Of a DNA stretch of 64,000 bases, positions 23,176 through 34,549 are shown piece after piece. Source of the stretch: Loripinus fragilis (Eukaryota > Mollusca > Bivalvia > Lucinida > Lucinidae); contig OZ026531.1 of assembly GCA_964019695.1 (NCBI GenBank), positions 3,304,201-3,368,200 of the forward strand, written 5' to 3'. The notes under the pieces were generated by a model, which did no database searches, had not been told where the DNA came from, and saw only the letters and a list, made by a program, of their open reading frames with translations. The translations under genes and the position numbers were made by a program. The stretch's first letter is position 1, and each line of letters opens with the position of its first letter.

Positions 23176-23530
23176 AAGGCGTCATTTCAATGACGTCATC
23201 TTTTTGTTCTGATGCGAAAACAATATGGGCGACATGTTAATTTTAATTATTTACCCCCTAAGATTAAATTTGGTGCATTTCGACTGAAAATGGCAAACAA
23301 AATGCAAGAAAGTCCTGATCGCCATAGACAACAATGGACATACCGTTTAAATTGCACTGATACAATATACGTTATTTTGATGACGTCATAATGACGTTCA
23401 GACGTGAAACCCAGATGGGTGACCAGGTGATTTTCATTAGTTATCCCCTAAAGTTTGATTTGGTATAGGTCACCATAAATCGGCATCAAAATCGCACGGG
23501 AGTCCCGATCGCCCCTGACTATCTATTAAA
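23176..23530 (+). repeat. Two diverged ~190-bp tandem units
   Basis: ATTTCAATGACGTCAT ... ATTATTTACCCCCTAAGATT ... GAAAGTCCTGATCGCC in the first half is echoed by ATTTTGATGACGTCAT ... AGTTATCCCCTAAAGTTTGA ... GGAGTCCCGATCGCCC in the second. No coding sequence. Confidence 0.65.
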
Positions 23531-23688
23531 GAATCGATTATTCTGATTATCCAAAAAGTTTAATTAGCAGAATAAATAAAGTTTATGTTTTTTTTCAATA
23601 AAATATTTTTGAAAAAAACAAAGTCTTCATTTAAGCCGTTTGTTTTGCTGCATTCACTCTTGTTATTGTGTTAACATGGTTTACTGTG

Positions 23689-23727
23689 ACGTCAGCGTCA
23701 CGTTATATAACGTCAGCGTCACGTTAT
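23689..23727 (+). promoter_or_regulatory. Tandem GACGTCA/GCGTCACG words (CRE-like)
   Basis: The 18-bp unit ACGTCAGCGTCACGTTAT occurs twice, at 23689-23706 and 23710-23727, three bases apart. The first unit is preceded by TG, making a full TGACGTCA. CREB/ATF-type factors bind that palindrome. A function deep in an intron is only a possibility. Confidence 0.3.
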
Positions 23728-24047
23728 TACCCACGTTATCAAAGGAGATCCTCGATGTACAATCGTGATCTGATTCCACGGAATTCCACGGAATTGGCCG
23801 AGGCAGTTCTGATTGGATATCGAGATGTCCCTAAAATGTCTTCACAGATCTATTTCATATTCTTTACCATATGGTTTTGAACCCTGTCTCGTATACTTTA
23901 TATGCACCTATTCGACGGTTTTATGATAAATGTTAAGCACGACTCTGTGAACTAAAAACAATGGATAAATATGTATAAACATATACAGTAATTGAATGAA
24001 AACAACAAGCACTTCCGCCTGGTAAGCCAGTCATTTTCATTGAAATA

Positions 24048-24350
24048 ACATGTGCGGATCCAGAGGAAGGGTTGGGGTTCGGGCAGGCGGTCAGAACCCA
24101 ATTCTTAAAAAATCACAAAGAGTAAAGGGTTTCTTAGCCATACTGGTCCGGAAAAAATCACAAAGCTACCAAGCAACTATTCAATGTTGGGACATCATCG
24201 GCACGCCAATTAAATGGTGTTTCGCTGGTGGGCCGATGATGGCCCGCTTATAGTGGTATTTGAATCCTCCCTCACTTGATAAACTGAAAACAAGCAACAA
24301 TAAAAGCGCTGCAGGCACGCAACATGCCCGCCATGGAATATTTTCAATGC
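24048..24350. repeat. GGATCCAGA-type repeat joined to a GGGCCGATGATGG segment
   Basis: It begins CATGTGCGGATCCAGAGGAA, as do 22030 and 34190. The following GCTGGTGGGCCGATGATGG segment recurs inverted at about 56140-56190. The whole looks like a composite of two dispersed repeat ends. Confidence 0.4.
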
Positions 24351-24369
24351 AAAGAAAATCGTTTTGAAA

Positions 24370-24895
24370 CTAGACCTTTTCATGCAAAGTTTGAAGAAAA
24401 TCGGTAAAGAAATGCCAAAGATAGAGAGTGAAAAAACATTTATAACGCCAATCAAGGGCCATAACTCTGTACTTATTTGTCGAAATTTATCCATCTTCAA
24501 TACAAAGACACTACTTTTCAATATCAACTCTTTTACCCAGTTTGAAGAAAATCGGTAAAAAAATGCCAAAGATAGAGAGTGAAAACAAATTTCTAACGTC
24601 AATCAAGGGCTGTAACTCTGTTCTTATTTGTCAAAATTTACTCATCTGCAATCCCAGAACACTCCTTTACAATATCGACTCTCACACCAAGTTTGAAGAA
24701 AATCGGTAAAGGAATGCCAAAGAGAGTGAAAACAAATTTCTAACGTCGGTCAAGTGCCGTAACTCTGTACTTTTTTGCCAAAATTTCCTCATTGCAATCC
24801 CAGGACACTCCTTTCCAATATCAACTCTCATACCAAGTTTGAAGAAAATCGGTAAAGGAATTCCAAAGATAGAGAGTGAAAACAGCGTTACCAAA
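24370..24895 (+). repeat. Minisatellite, ~150-bp unit, about 3.5 copies
   Basis: The words TTTGAAGAAAATCGGTAAA and ATAGAGAGTGAAAAC recur at about 24389, 24541, 24691 and 24838 (steps of 152, 150, 147). Intervening AAGGGCCGTAACTCTGTACT-like words repeat as well. The minus-strand open frames with repeated SLSIFGIPLPIFFKL are shadows of the repeat. Confidence 0.85.
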
Positions 24896-24984
24896 GTTGG
24901 ACTCCATCATTCCATTCCTCATTCCTCTCCCATGAAGAGACACCTACACCCTTTTAAAAATAATATAAAAAAAAATAGATTTCC

Positions 24985-25428
24985 CTCTAATCTTGATTTT
25001 ACTTAATGTCATTGAGAGATCACTGCTTCACTAAATGACTTCAGTAATCGTTGCTGTAAACGAGAACATTTTGAAACCTGATGCCTTGAAGGAATGGGAG
25101 ATTGACATTTTTATAATCATTGAAAATCGTATTTCATTATGCTCTCGTAATACTCATATTTTTACGCCCCCACCCCAAAGCTAAATCTTCTTTTCACCAT
25201 CTTAAACGAGGTATCCAGGATTTTCATAATTATGAAGTATGTTTTGGTTCCAGCAGAAAAAGCTGCAAACAATGCTATAGCTGTTTGACGTTTGTATTAT
25301 AGTGATACTCTTAACCGTGAACTTATTGACACTAATGCCTATAAACTGCAGGCTTCTCTGAGTGAGAAAGTTGTTGTCGATGGGCATTGTTGTCATACAG
25401 TCCTGCATGTTTGTGTCAAAGCTAAATA
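24985..25428 (+). mobile_element. Penelope-like element, N-terminal fragment
   Basis: Translation in shifting frames gives CKRENFE, DALKEWEIDIF and a QAACRRNNA-like stretch. This is the protein region encoded on the minus strand at 27678-27418 (NPWCKRENVEPDALKEWKIN). At 25428 it meets the 3' tail of the opposite-strand copy. It is frameshifted and dead. Confidence 0.65.
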
Positions 25429-27780
25429 AAGAAAGTAAGGGTGCAAAAATCAGGAATCGATACAATCAAGTACCACATCTGACCCAGGATACTAATGGGA
25501 AAGTGACAAACTCACAGTTAGACACCACAAAGGAGAGCTAAGAGGTCGGCGCTTTCACAGGCACATATAAACAGACGCGCACAAAGGCATAGCAAACACA
25601 AGACACAAAAACATAAAAGATCCACAAAAGAAGTACCGCCTTGGAACGGTCAGTAAAATATTTTACTGGAGGACTCAAACCGGTTTAGCGGTGCACCAGC
25701 CTCACCCTTAGTTTAGATGTGGATCAAGACACATAGATGTTTGGTTTGCATAAAAGACCCCTTACTTATCAATGCATCATCTCCTAGTACATATAAATCA
25801 AGATATAAAAAAGGAGATAAAGCAAAGATAAGGACTCAACAGTAAATAAAACTGGATACCGGAGCAAAAGCAATCCAACAGGTAAACCCAGTGGGCCCCA
25901 CAAACAGCAAAATCATCAGTCCCCTACCATCTCATCAATAGATAAGTCTTTAAGTCGGAATTGTCATAAGTCCAACCCACTGGCGTGCAATTAAAGAGGA
26001 AAGCAAAGTTGCCAACCGTGATTGGGTTGACCACCAAGCATGCAGTCTGTTGCAATACATAAATGTTATAGTCAATCTTTATATAATGGGAATTATTCTA
26101 ATAAACTGCGCTGTGAGAGCCAACAATCTTCTTCAATTTATACACCAAGTCACCATAGAATTCAGGTTCCAAAAGTCCTTGGCGCAAGAGAGATTTAAGA
26201 CCATCTTGGAATTTATATATCAAATCATAGTATTGGCAATAAAATTTTGAAAAGGTTTTGCGAGGTTTATGATACTGATTGCCTTGTTCAAGAGGTTTCT
26301 GAGTTAACAATTTATTGCAAGTGTTGAAGTCAGTAATATAGCTAGATGCTCTTGCAAAACGAATGAGTTGAGAGATAGGATGTAGAGCAAGGAACATCAC
26401 CATCTAAAAGGGGAAATTGACAATTTCAAAATCAAAGTCGTCACGTTAATCATAAATTTTGGTAGAAACAATATCATTAGAAATAAACAAATGCAAGTCT
26501 AAAAATGCAGCTTTGGTATCAGAGGTATTGGCTTTACTAAGTTGGAGCTCTGAAGGGTATATTTGACTTACCATATTGTCAAAATAAACATTATTAATGT
26601 TTAAAATATCGTACAAATGTCTGGATGTAGTGTTAAACGCATCAATAACACCAGCCTGCTTTTCATCAGGAACAGACATCATAAAGTCCCCCTCATAACA
26701 AAACAGGAATAAATCTGCAACTATGGGAGCACAATTAGTGTCCAAAGGAAACCCAACTACTTGTATATACAGCTTGGTGCCAAATCGAATAAAAATGTTG
26801 TCCAATAAAAAGATCAGCGCATCACATATATTTTGACATGACCATGCATGATATCTTTTAGGTTTTTCTGAAGTAAAAAATGCATTTCTGTCATAACATG
26901 CAAGGTAAGGAGAGCCTTCTCTCTGGAAGTTCTTTCAATAAGATCAATAAGTGTATCTTTAATTAAACTGTAAGGTATAGCAGTGTAAAGAGTAGAAAAA
27001 TCATAAGTAGACAAACTAGTCGCATAGAAATCTCTAGCTTTAAGTTTATCTAAAATTTCACCTGGATTTTTAATAGACCAAAATAGGTTTTTACCAGATC
27101 TCTCATATACCTTTTCACAGTACTTGATAACATGTTTTAACAGCTGTAAGACACGAGGTTAACAACTTAGAAAGTTCTGTTGTCAAATAAGAACTAGAAT
27201 TAGCAATAGATCTTGATTTAAAGGGATTTTTATGGAGTTTAGGTAACAAGTACAATGTAGGAACTTCGTCTTAATTTTCCTTAGCTTTGACACCACAATG
27301 TAGGGCTGTATGACAAACACGCCCATCGACAATCACACTCTCACTCAAAGAAGGCTGTAGTTTATAGGTATTAGTGTCAACAAGATCACGCTTAAGAGTA
27401 TTAATATAATACAATCGTCAAACAACTACAACATTGTTAGCAGCTTTATCTATTGGAACCAAAACATAGTTCATATGAAAATCCTGAATACCTCGTTTAA
27501 TATGACGAAAAAAAGATTTAGGTTTGTGGGGTAAAAGATGTGTATTACAAGAGTCAAATGAAATACGAGTATCAATAATTTTAAAACTGTTAATCTTCCA
27601 TTCCTTCAAGGCATCAGGTTCAACATTTTCACGTTTGCACCAAGGATTACTTAAGTCATTTAAAGAAGCAGCGATCACTCTACGATATTTAGGGAGATCA
27701 ATATTAGAGGAAAATCTATATTTAGGACCTTTAGAAATACTATTGCGAACTGAGACTAGCTTCAGGAATGAAATTTAGAA
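25429..27780 (-). mobile_element. Penelope-like retroelement, most complete copy, degenerate
   Basis: Reading down the minus strand: N-terminal block CKRENVEPDALKEWKINSFK (27.6 kb), PTLYLLPKLHKNPFKSRSIA (27.27 kb), RT motif A in STYDFSTLYTAIPYSLIKDT (27.0 kb), RT motif B region GFPLDTNCAPIVADLFLF (26.75 kb), a motif C remnant DILNINN where related copies suggest a DD pair (26.6 kb), then the C-terminal FYGDLVYKLKKIVGSHSA block (26.1 kb). Stops and frameshifts interrupt it at least between 27.4 and 27.0 kb. Tail A (about 26040-25429) has no poly(A). The FSTLYT..P and TNCAP..ADLFL arrangement resembles Penelope-like RTs rather than LINEs with FADD. I see no GIY-YIG nuclease domain, so the group name is tentative. 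Confidence 0.75.
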
Positions 27781-27984
27781 TACCTGTAATCACATGCCCT
27801 GCAGAGGGATATGAATAATTAGAATTTTGACAATCTCAGGAGTCAGGAGTATTAGAATCTATATCAGTTACAATTTAATTAAAGTTAAATTTGGTAGACC
27901 TTATTGGTTTGTTTTATTTATATCAAATGATAGGAGTTTCAGAATTATTAAAGTAATTGAATTATTATAGTAAAACCAAGACAA

Positions 27985-29965
27985 TGTCCCTACGGTGTAC
28001 TGTTTACCTAAACTCCATCAGAAACCCCATAAAGCATGCTTTATTGCTAATTCTAGTTCTTGTATGACAACAAAACTTTCTAAATTGTTAACCTCATGTC
28101 TTACAGCTGTCAAAAATGTTATTAAGTAATGCGAAAAGGTATATGAAAGATTCGGTAAGAATCTATTTTGGTCTATAAAAAATTCAGGTGAAGTATTAGA
28201 TAAACTTAAAGCTAGAGATTTCAATGGGACCAGTTTGCCTACAGATGATTTTCTACTCTTTACACTACTTTACCTCATCATTTGATTAAAGATAAACTTA
28301 TTGATCTTATTGAATAAACCTTCCAAAGAAAAGGCTCTCCTTACCTTGCATGTAACAACAGAAACGGAAAAGCCTAAAAATATCATACATGGTCTTGTCA
28401 AAATGTATGTGATGTGCTGACCTTTTTGTTGGACAACATTTTATTCGATTTAGTACTAAGTTGTATAGATTAGTATTTTGGATTACTATGGGCACTAATT
28501 GTGCTCTGCTGGTTGTCGATTTATTCTTGTTTTGTAATGAGAGAGACTTTAAGATGTCTCTTTTTGATGATAAGCAGCCTGATTTTAATGTCGCTTTTAA
28601 CACTACATCCAGATATTGTGATGATATTTTAAACATAAATAATGTTTATTTTGACAATATGGTAAGTCAATTATACCCTTCAAAGCTCCAACTTAATAAA
28701 ACTTATACCTCTGATACCGAAGTCGCGTTTTTAGACTTGCATTGGCCCATTTCTAATGATATTGTTTCTCCCAAAATTTATGATGAACGTGACGATTTTG
28801 ACTTTGACGTTGTCAATTTCCCATTTTTAGATGAACATGTTCCTCGCTCTACATCCTATAGAGTCTATATCTCTAAACTCATCGGATTTGCTACAGCATC
28901 TTGCCATTTTGCTTACTTCAACACTCGCAATAAAATGTTAACTCAGAAACTTCTTAAACAAGGCTATCGGTATCATAAACTTCGCAAAACCTTTTCTAAA
29001 TTTTTTTTGCAAATACTATGATTTGATAACTAAATTCTATATCGTACTTAAATCTCTCTTGCACCAGGGACTTCAGGACAGTTCTATGGTGACTTAGTAC
29101 AGTTGTATATAAGTTGAAGAATATTGTTGGTTCTAATAAATTTTTAGCGCGGTTCATTAAAATATTTTCTCATTATTAAAAAGATTGGCTATAACATCAA
29201 TGTGTTGCAACAGACTGCATGCTATGTGGTCAACCCAATCACTGTTAGACACTTTGCTTTCCTCTTTAATTGCACCCGGATAGGTTGGACTTCAGACCCT
29301 ATGATGATTCTGACTTAAAGACTTATCTATAGATGGGATGGTTGGGGTCTGATGCTTTGGCTGTTGTCAGGCCCACTGGGGTTTACCTTTCGGATTTGGT
29401 TTGCTCCAGTAATCAGTTGAGCTGTTGAGTCATTTTCTATGCTTTATCTCCTTTTTATATCTTGATTTATATGTTCTAGGAGATAATTCATGATTTAGGT
29501 AGGGGCCTTTCATGCAAACCAAACATCTATGTGTCTTGATCCACGTCTGAAATAAGGATGAGGTTAGCATTGTGAAATTAGTTTAAAAGTAAGTAAGGGT
29601 GCAAAGATCAGGAATCGATACAATCCAGTACCACACCTGACCCAAGATACCAATGGGAAAGTGACAAACTCACAGTAGACACCACAAACGAGAGCCAAGA
29701 GGTCAGCCCTTTCCCAGCCCTAATTTTACTTACCGTTCCAATGTGGTTCTTCTTTTGTGGATCTTTTTTGCTATTCATGTTATGTTATTGTCATGTTTTC
29801 TTTTCTGTTCACCTTGTGGTCACCTGCTGGGAAAGGGCTAACATCTTGGCTCTCTTGTATGTGATGTTTTATTATGTTATTGTTACTTTCCCATGTGGTA
29901 TCTTGGGTCATGTGTGGTGCTTGATGAAGCGATTCCTGATCTTTGCCTTCTTTTTTGCTTTACAG
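27985..29965 (+). mobile_element. Penelope-like retroelement, 5'-truncated copy on the + strand
   Basis: It begins inside the PTLYLLPKLHKNP region, at about 27985. The main open part is 28461-29021: LFWITMGTNCALLVVDLFLF (TNCAP has become TNCAL), RYCDDILNINNVYFDNMVSQ with an intact DD pair, and KLLKQGYRYHKLRKTFSKF. Earlier frames are broken around 28130-28320. The tail A region runs to about 29965 and is split by an inverted ~130-bp piece of itself (29588-29718). Together with the minus copy it gives a tail-to-body, opposite-strand cluster. No intact protein remains. Confidence 0.75.
29588..29718 (-). repeat. Inverted piece of PLE tail A inside tail A
   Basis: AAGATCAGGAATCGATACAA ... CACAAACGAGAGCCAAGAGG is the complement of the tail end present in forward orientation at about 29830-29960. 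The two make a potential hairpin with ~110-bp arms. Confidence 0.8.
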
Positions 29966-30104
29966 TGCAACGCTTTTTATCGCCTAAATTTGGTAACAAA
30001 ATACGTGGATAATGTTGATAAAAATGCATCGTTCACAAGTTTTGTAACCCTTTAGTTTGGATAGATAATATATGTTCACAAGGACTTTAGTAAAGAGTGT
30101 GTAA

Positions 30105-30235
30105 CGAAAATTTTATCTTCTTATTTCTCAAGCAAAACATATGATATTGGTACTCAAAAGAACCGTCTCAATGAGACGGTTCTTTTGAGCGCCCAAAGCA
30201 TATGTTAAAACTGATGGGTAAGAAAATATTTACAT
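30105..30235 (-). repeat. Hairpin repeat family, copy 2 with a perfect 37-bp palindrome
   Basis: It is an inverted copy relative to 2710 and 37708. The core 30153-30189 is perfectly symmetrical: an 18-bp arm CTCAAAAGAACCGTCTCA, one central A, then the complementary arm. Confidence 0.85.
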
Positions 30236-30416
30236 TTTCACGCTGAAAACTTTTGTTTATCTAAACCTGTGCTCACCCCTTCAAACACCAATTTAATAAC
30301 CTGCACCGATCTACCGAAACACTTCAAAAACACAAATCAATTGAACCATCAAAAAATGAATCGCGTTAAACAGTTCACGAAGCACCTTAAACCATAGCTT
30401 CTTAGCACCGCTAACA

Positions 30417-31450
30417 TCTTTTGTTATATGACTGGCGAGAATCCTGTCTCCTGATTGGCCCAATTTGTCTTCATAAATCTCTTTGTCTACCTGGAAACTG
30501 GTCTAAACCGGTGGACAAGTTAATATTGCATGAAAACCAGCTCGAACTGGTTTCCAGAAGTTAATATTTTTGACACTTCTGCAATATTACCCTCTACAGA
30601 GCTAAAATTAGCATGATGAGTGTGAAACTAGCATGTGCTGCATGAAATTGACATGATTTGCTGTTTCAACTACCAAAAGGTAAATTAAAGACTTTCATGA
30701 ATTTTTACAACAGTTTTGTTTTGTTTTGTTTTGTTTGCTTATTTATCTTTGTTTTAATAAACAAACTGTAAAAAACAGTTTTATGATAACATTTTATATT
30801 CCCCCATTAAGAGAATTAATATACATTTGATAATGCAAAATACTACTGTCACGCCAGCCAAGAGTGACAGTGATGTCCTGTTTTGTTAACATAGTAGCCA
30901 GGGACTTATATTCGATAAATCACTTGTGTATTAATTCTATCTGAAGGATAGGATTAATACACAAGTGATCTATCGATTCGCATTAGCTCAAGTGGAGTGT
31001 ACATGTTAATGTTTTACTTAACAATTGAAACAAAATATTTTGTTATATGACTGGAAAGAATCCTGTCTCCTGATTGGCCCAATTTGTCTTCATAAATCTC
31101 TATGTCTACCTGGAAACTGGTCTAAACCGGTCCACAAGTTAATATTGCATGAAAACCAGCTCGAACTAGTTTTAAGAAGTTAATATTATTGACACTTCTG
31201 CAATATAACCCTCTAGAGAGCTAAAAAAATAGCATGATGAGTGTGAAACTAGCATGTGCTGCATGAAATTGACATGATTTGCTGTTTCAACTACCAAAAG
31301 GTAAATTAAAGACTTTCATGAATTTTTACAACAGTTTTGTTTTGTTTTGTTTGCTTATTTATCTTTGTTTGAATAAACAAACTGTAAAAACAGTTTTATA
31401 ATAACATTTAAATTCCCCATTAAGAGAATTAATATACATTTGAAAATGCA
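30417..31450 (+). repeat. Tandem duplication, ~420 bp, 617 bp apart
   Basis: 30417-30844 and 31035-31450 align base for base with few differences. Shared words are TCCTGTCTCCTGATTGGCCC, GAAACTGGTCTAAACCGG, AGCATGATGAGTGTGAAAC and a TTTTG microsatellite that is one unit longer in the first copy. The first copy is joined to a MITE at its right end. The second copy continues into uninterrupted sequence. Confidence 0.9.
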
Positions 31451-31731
31451 AAATACTAAATTATAATATCTAAACAAAAGTTGCTTAAACTTGTGAGAAA
31501 GTCCTTAGATGTCTTAGATGTCTTTAACAACAAAATTGAAAGTAGAAAATTTTCATTCTTAGTTGAAAAGTCATATAACAAAACATTTATTGACTTCAAT
31601 TTCGGTAGACATAAGGATTTATCTACCCTTAAAAGTGATATTCACCTCAGCCTGGCGGTCTCGGTGAATTATCACTTTTTTGGATGTCTACCTCATTGAA
31701 GTCAATACTGTCACTCTTGGTTGGCAAGACA
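30846..31731. mobile_element. TA-flanked CTGTC MITE, copy 1, split
   Basis: The left part, 30846-31036, starts TA|CTGTCACGCCAGCCAAGAGTG and carries the palindrome GGATTAATACACAAGTGATC. It breaks off at CAAAATAT. A right terminal repeat CTGTCACTCTTGGTTGGC..GACAG|TA lies at 31707-31731. Duplicated flank and another MITE separate the two. Intact copies are at 45448 and 49682. Confidence 0.65.
31589..31706. mobile_element. ATTGACTTCAAT palindromic MITE, copy 1
   Basis: It is bounded by ATTGACTTCAAT and ATTGAAGTCAAT. Inner arms GGTAGACAT...ATTTATCTACCC and GTGATATTCACC...GGTGAATTATCAC fold on themselves. A second copy is at 33897-34035. About 75 bp of 5' flank (AAGTCATATAACAAAACA) is also shared, so the true unit is longer. 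Confidence 0.8.
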
Positions 31732-31754
31732 GTACATTAAAATAGTTTAATAAC

Positions 31755-32709
31755 AGTTGCTAAAACTTGTGAGAAAGTCCTTATATACTCAAACAAAAAA
31801 GAAACGTCCGATTTTCATGGTACTATATCTTTCGATCCAGCTAAGATGGTACAACAAAAATAAAACCAAAATGTTAATCAAACGTCGGACACACACAAAA
31901 ATGGTAATTATTTGATTTTATCTTCTGGTCTTGAAGGGTTATTAAACCTAATGTGTACACAGCTTTTTCCATTATCATCAGGAAGTTAATCATCAAAACG
32001 TGACACACTTTACGTTAAATAGCAACCAGAAGCGCCCGACGATGAAAAAACGTCTAAAAATGCCAAGTCTGCTTATCGAACGAACGAAATTGCAGTTCCA
32101 AATCTTTCATTTACAAAATGTTTTAAACTTACCTCCCTTTTAATTAAACAAATAACAAATTAAGAACTTTCAAATCTCCTTAACCTAACATCATTTTGAG
32201 ACCGTTTTTGTTTTAATTTGTTGTGTTTGTTTATGACAACAATTACACAATAGAGAAAAACAAAAAAAAACTAGGCTGATGTCGGGCATCAAAGGTTCAC
32301 TAAATCTGTGTTTTATACCCCACCCCTTCATGCAAAATCATCAGAGAATTTCATTTATCAATTGTTTTGATGTTGATTAGTCTTAATTACTGTTAGAATG
32401 CTTGTGACGACGAAAACCATCAAATTTGTTCGATTTTGTTGATTATCAAAATGTTGGACCAATAATGAATTTCTGAGTGTTTTCACGCACGCTGATCGAT
32501 GTTGTTGTGACGTCAGAGTATGTTACAAGCAAATGACTGTGGCAGTAAAAGCAATGCATACAACTAGCCAGCTTATCTTACAAGAGAGTTTGTTCAGTGA
32601 TGTTTAAATGTGCTTGAACAGTCCGGGATTATGATGGACACACAAGCTATTGATGTTGTGACTTTTGATTTTAAGGGTACTCGTGTTTGCTCCTTTTTCA
32701 GCGGCTCTA
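31755..32709. other. No gene recognised
   Basis: The first 30 bp repeat AGTTGCTAAAACTTGTGAGAAAGTCC from 31472. The rest is AT-rich with no clear repeat ends or coding frames. Confidence 0.4.
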
Positions 32710-33650
32710 CGAGGGTTAGTCAAAAATAACTGAGCCCTACCTCATAACATTTGAATTAAGTAAAATGGACACATATTTGGATGATATTTCATTAAAGTTA
32801 TATGTCATCTATTTAATCCACTAATTTATTTCTGTTGGTAGGCTTTTTGTAACGGTTGCTAGGCAACAGAATATGCCCTGTCAGAGGGGTGCGTTCACGC
32901 TGTGATACATCTAAATCTAAGCGTTGCTATGGAAACAGTAATGTTAAAGCCAGGTTTTATTCACTATCGTCTGATACCTTGAACATTTACCTATTCCGTG
33001 TCACAGAAAAGAAACCAACTGAACCCAAATTATAGATACTGTAGTAGTTTGATTTCAGAATTTATCAAATTTTAATATGCCTGAAGTCCTATAATTTACC
33101 CCACCCACAATCATATTAACACAGTTTTAATAGAAACCATAAAACATAAGCATAACAATGCTTTAACAGTACCGCATACACATACAAACCCTCAGACATA
33201 TTAAGCTCCTTGATTTAAATGCACAATTTTGTTTCCATGGCAACACAATTATCGTAATTTTGAAAATTTGAGGAATTTTGGAGTTTTTTGTTGCTAGGCA
33301 ACGCATACACTCAATGTTCACCTAAACATTAACAAACTTAGTGTAATGAAAAGACAATATGATATTTGTTATTCAAATAGGTCGCAAATATGCCTTTCAC
33401 AAAAACTCTCAAGCACATATGCTTTTTAAAGACATACTGTATATTCCTGGTGGCTGAGATCGTGAACGCATCGATCTGACTGACGATCTTCAGTTGCCTA
33501 GCAACCATAAAAGAAGCTTCACTAGGGTAATGTTTTAGGGTTAAAACATCTATGACATATTATACTTATAGAACATAATCACATTAGTTGTCTACAATAC
33601 CAAACTAAAATGTTATGAGGTAGGGCTCAGTTATTTTTGACTAACCCTCG
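32710..33650. mobile_element. Mariner-type non-autonomous element, 941 bp
   Basis: It has a perfect 43-bp terminal inverted repeat starting CGAGGGTTAGTCAAAAATAA and is flanked by TA on both sides (32708-32709, 33651-33652), the target duplication typical of Tc1/mariner elements. The interior has no transposase frame. The perfect ends suggest fairly recent activity. The interior is rich in GTTGCTAGGCAAC-like palindromes. Confidence 0.85.
32855..33505. promoter_or_regulatory. Five X-box-like motifs inside the mariner-type MITE
   Basis: GTTGCTAGGCAAC at 32855-32867 and again at 33290-33302; GTTGCTATGGAAAC at 32923-32936; GTTTCCATGGCAAC at 33231-33244; GTTGCCTAGCAAC at 33493-33505. The established RFX-factor site is GTNRCC with RGYAAC at 0-3 bases. 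Three of the five are perfect or near-perfect inverted repeats. Binding is inferred. Confidence 0.5.
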
Positions 33651-33896
33651 TACTGATTATCAAATGGATTACTCTTAGGTGCAAATCATTTCTGAATGAT
33701 CAAAGTTTGTAAGGTGAAAATTTGAATGAAATGCGTTCATCAATTTGGAACGGGCAGACATAAACGTCAAGCGGACATAGTTTTATTGTTTCAGTATATG
33801 TCTTAGATTGAAGGTTGAACATGTCTTTAACTAGCAACAAAAGTGAAAGTAGCAATATTTTCATTCTTAAATGAAAAGTCATATAACAAAACAGTT

Positions 33897-34035
33897 ATTG
33901 ACTTCAATTTCAGTAGACATGAGGATTTATCTACCCTTAAAAGTGATATTCACCTCGGCCTTGCAGCCTCGGTGAATTATCACTCTTTTGGGTAGATAAA
34001 TCCTCATAATAATTATCTACCTCATTGAAGTCAAT
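33897..34035. mobile_element. ATTGACTTCAAT palindromic MITE, copy 2
   Basis: The ends are the same as at 31589. The inner arms are better preserved here (GAGGATTTATCTACCC and GGGTAGATAAATCCTC). It is a hairpin of about 139 bp. Confidence 0.85.
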
Positions 34036-34189
34036 GATTGTATATTATCAGCACATCATGTCTCGTACGGAGCATCTGTGCCACATTATCACATTCAAGT
34101 TGTTGATTACAGTGTTCGATTCTGTTCCTTTTAGGCATCCGTTCGAGGTCAGGTCGACACCGTTGATTTTAGGTTGGATATAAAGCATG

Positions 34190-34480
34190 TGAGGATCCAG
34201 ATGGGATTAGGGGTTCGGACCCAAACCCCCTGGAAAATCAAAAGTTATATAGATTTCTATAGGAAGTAGCTATTGGACCCCCTATAAAAAGTTGGACGCC
34301 ACCCACAAAAAATATTTGAAACCCCTCTGAACCATTGAAATAAACCATTGGACCCCCTCTGTAAAATAAGTTGAGGACTATAATAGAAAAATATATACTA
34401 CTACTAGAAAAACTTCGTCAGATTTATGTTTTTATCAGCTGGACCTAGACCCCATAACGAAAATTCCTGGTGCCATATTT
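34190..34480. repeat. GGATCCAGA repeat, copy 2
   Basis: GTGAGGATCCAGATGGGATT, CAAACCCCCTGGAAAATCA and several TGGACCCCCT words match 22030-22260 in order. Non-coding. Confidence 0.6.
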
Positions 34481-34549
34481 GTAAAGTGAGAGTTGTGTGA
34501 AGTTCAGATCAGTTGGAAATTGATACGAATTCCAAATATGTTCAGATTT

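Noticed and set aside
24210..24602. 130-codon minus-strand frame as a membrane protein
   Set aside because: Its repeated SLSIFGI..PIFFKL pattern comes straight from the 150-bp minisatellite.
26446..29021. Functional reverse transcriptase gene
   Set aside because: All copies carry stops, frameshifts and changed motifs (TNCAL, missing DD). They are relics.
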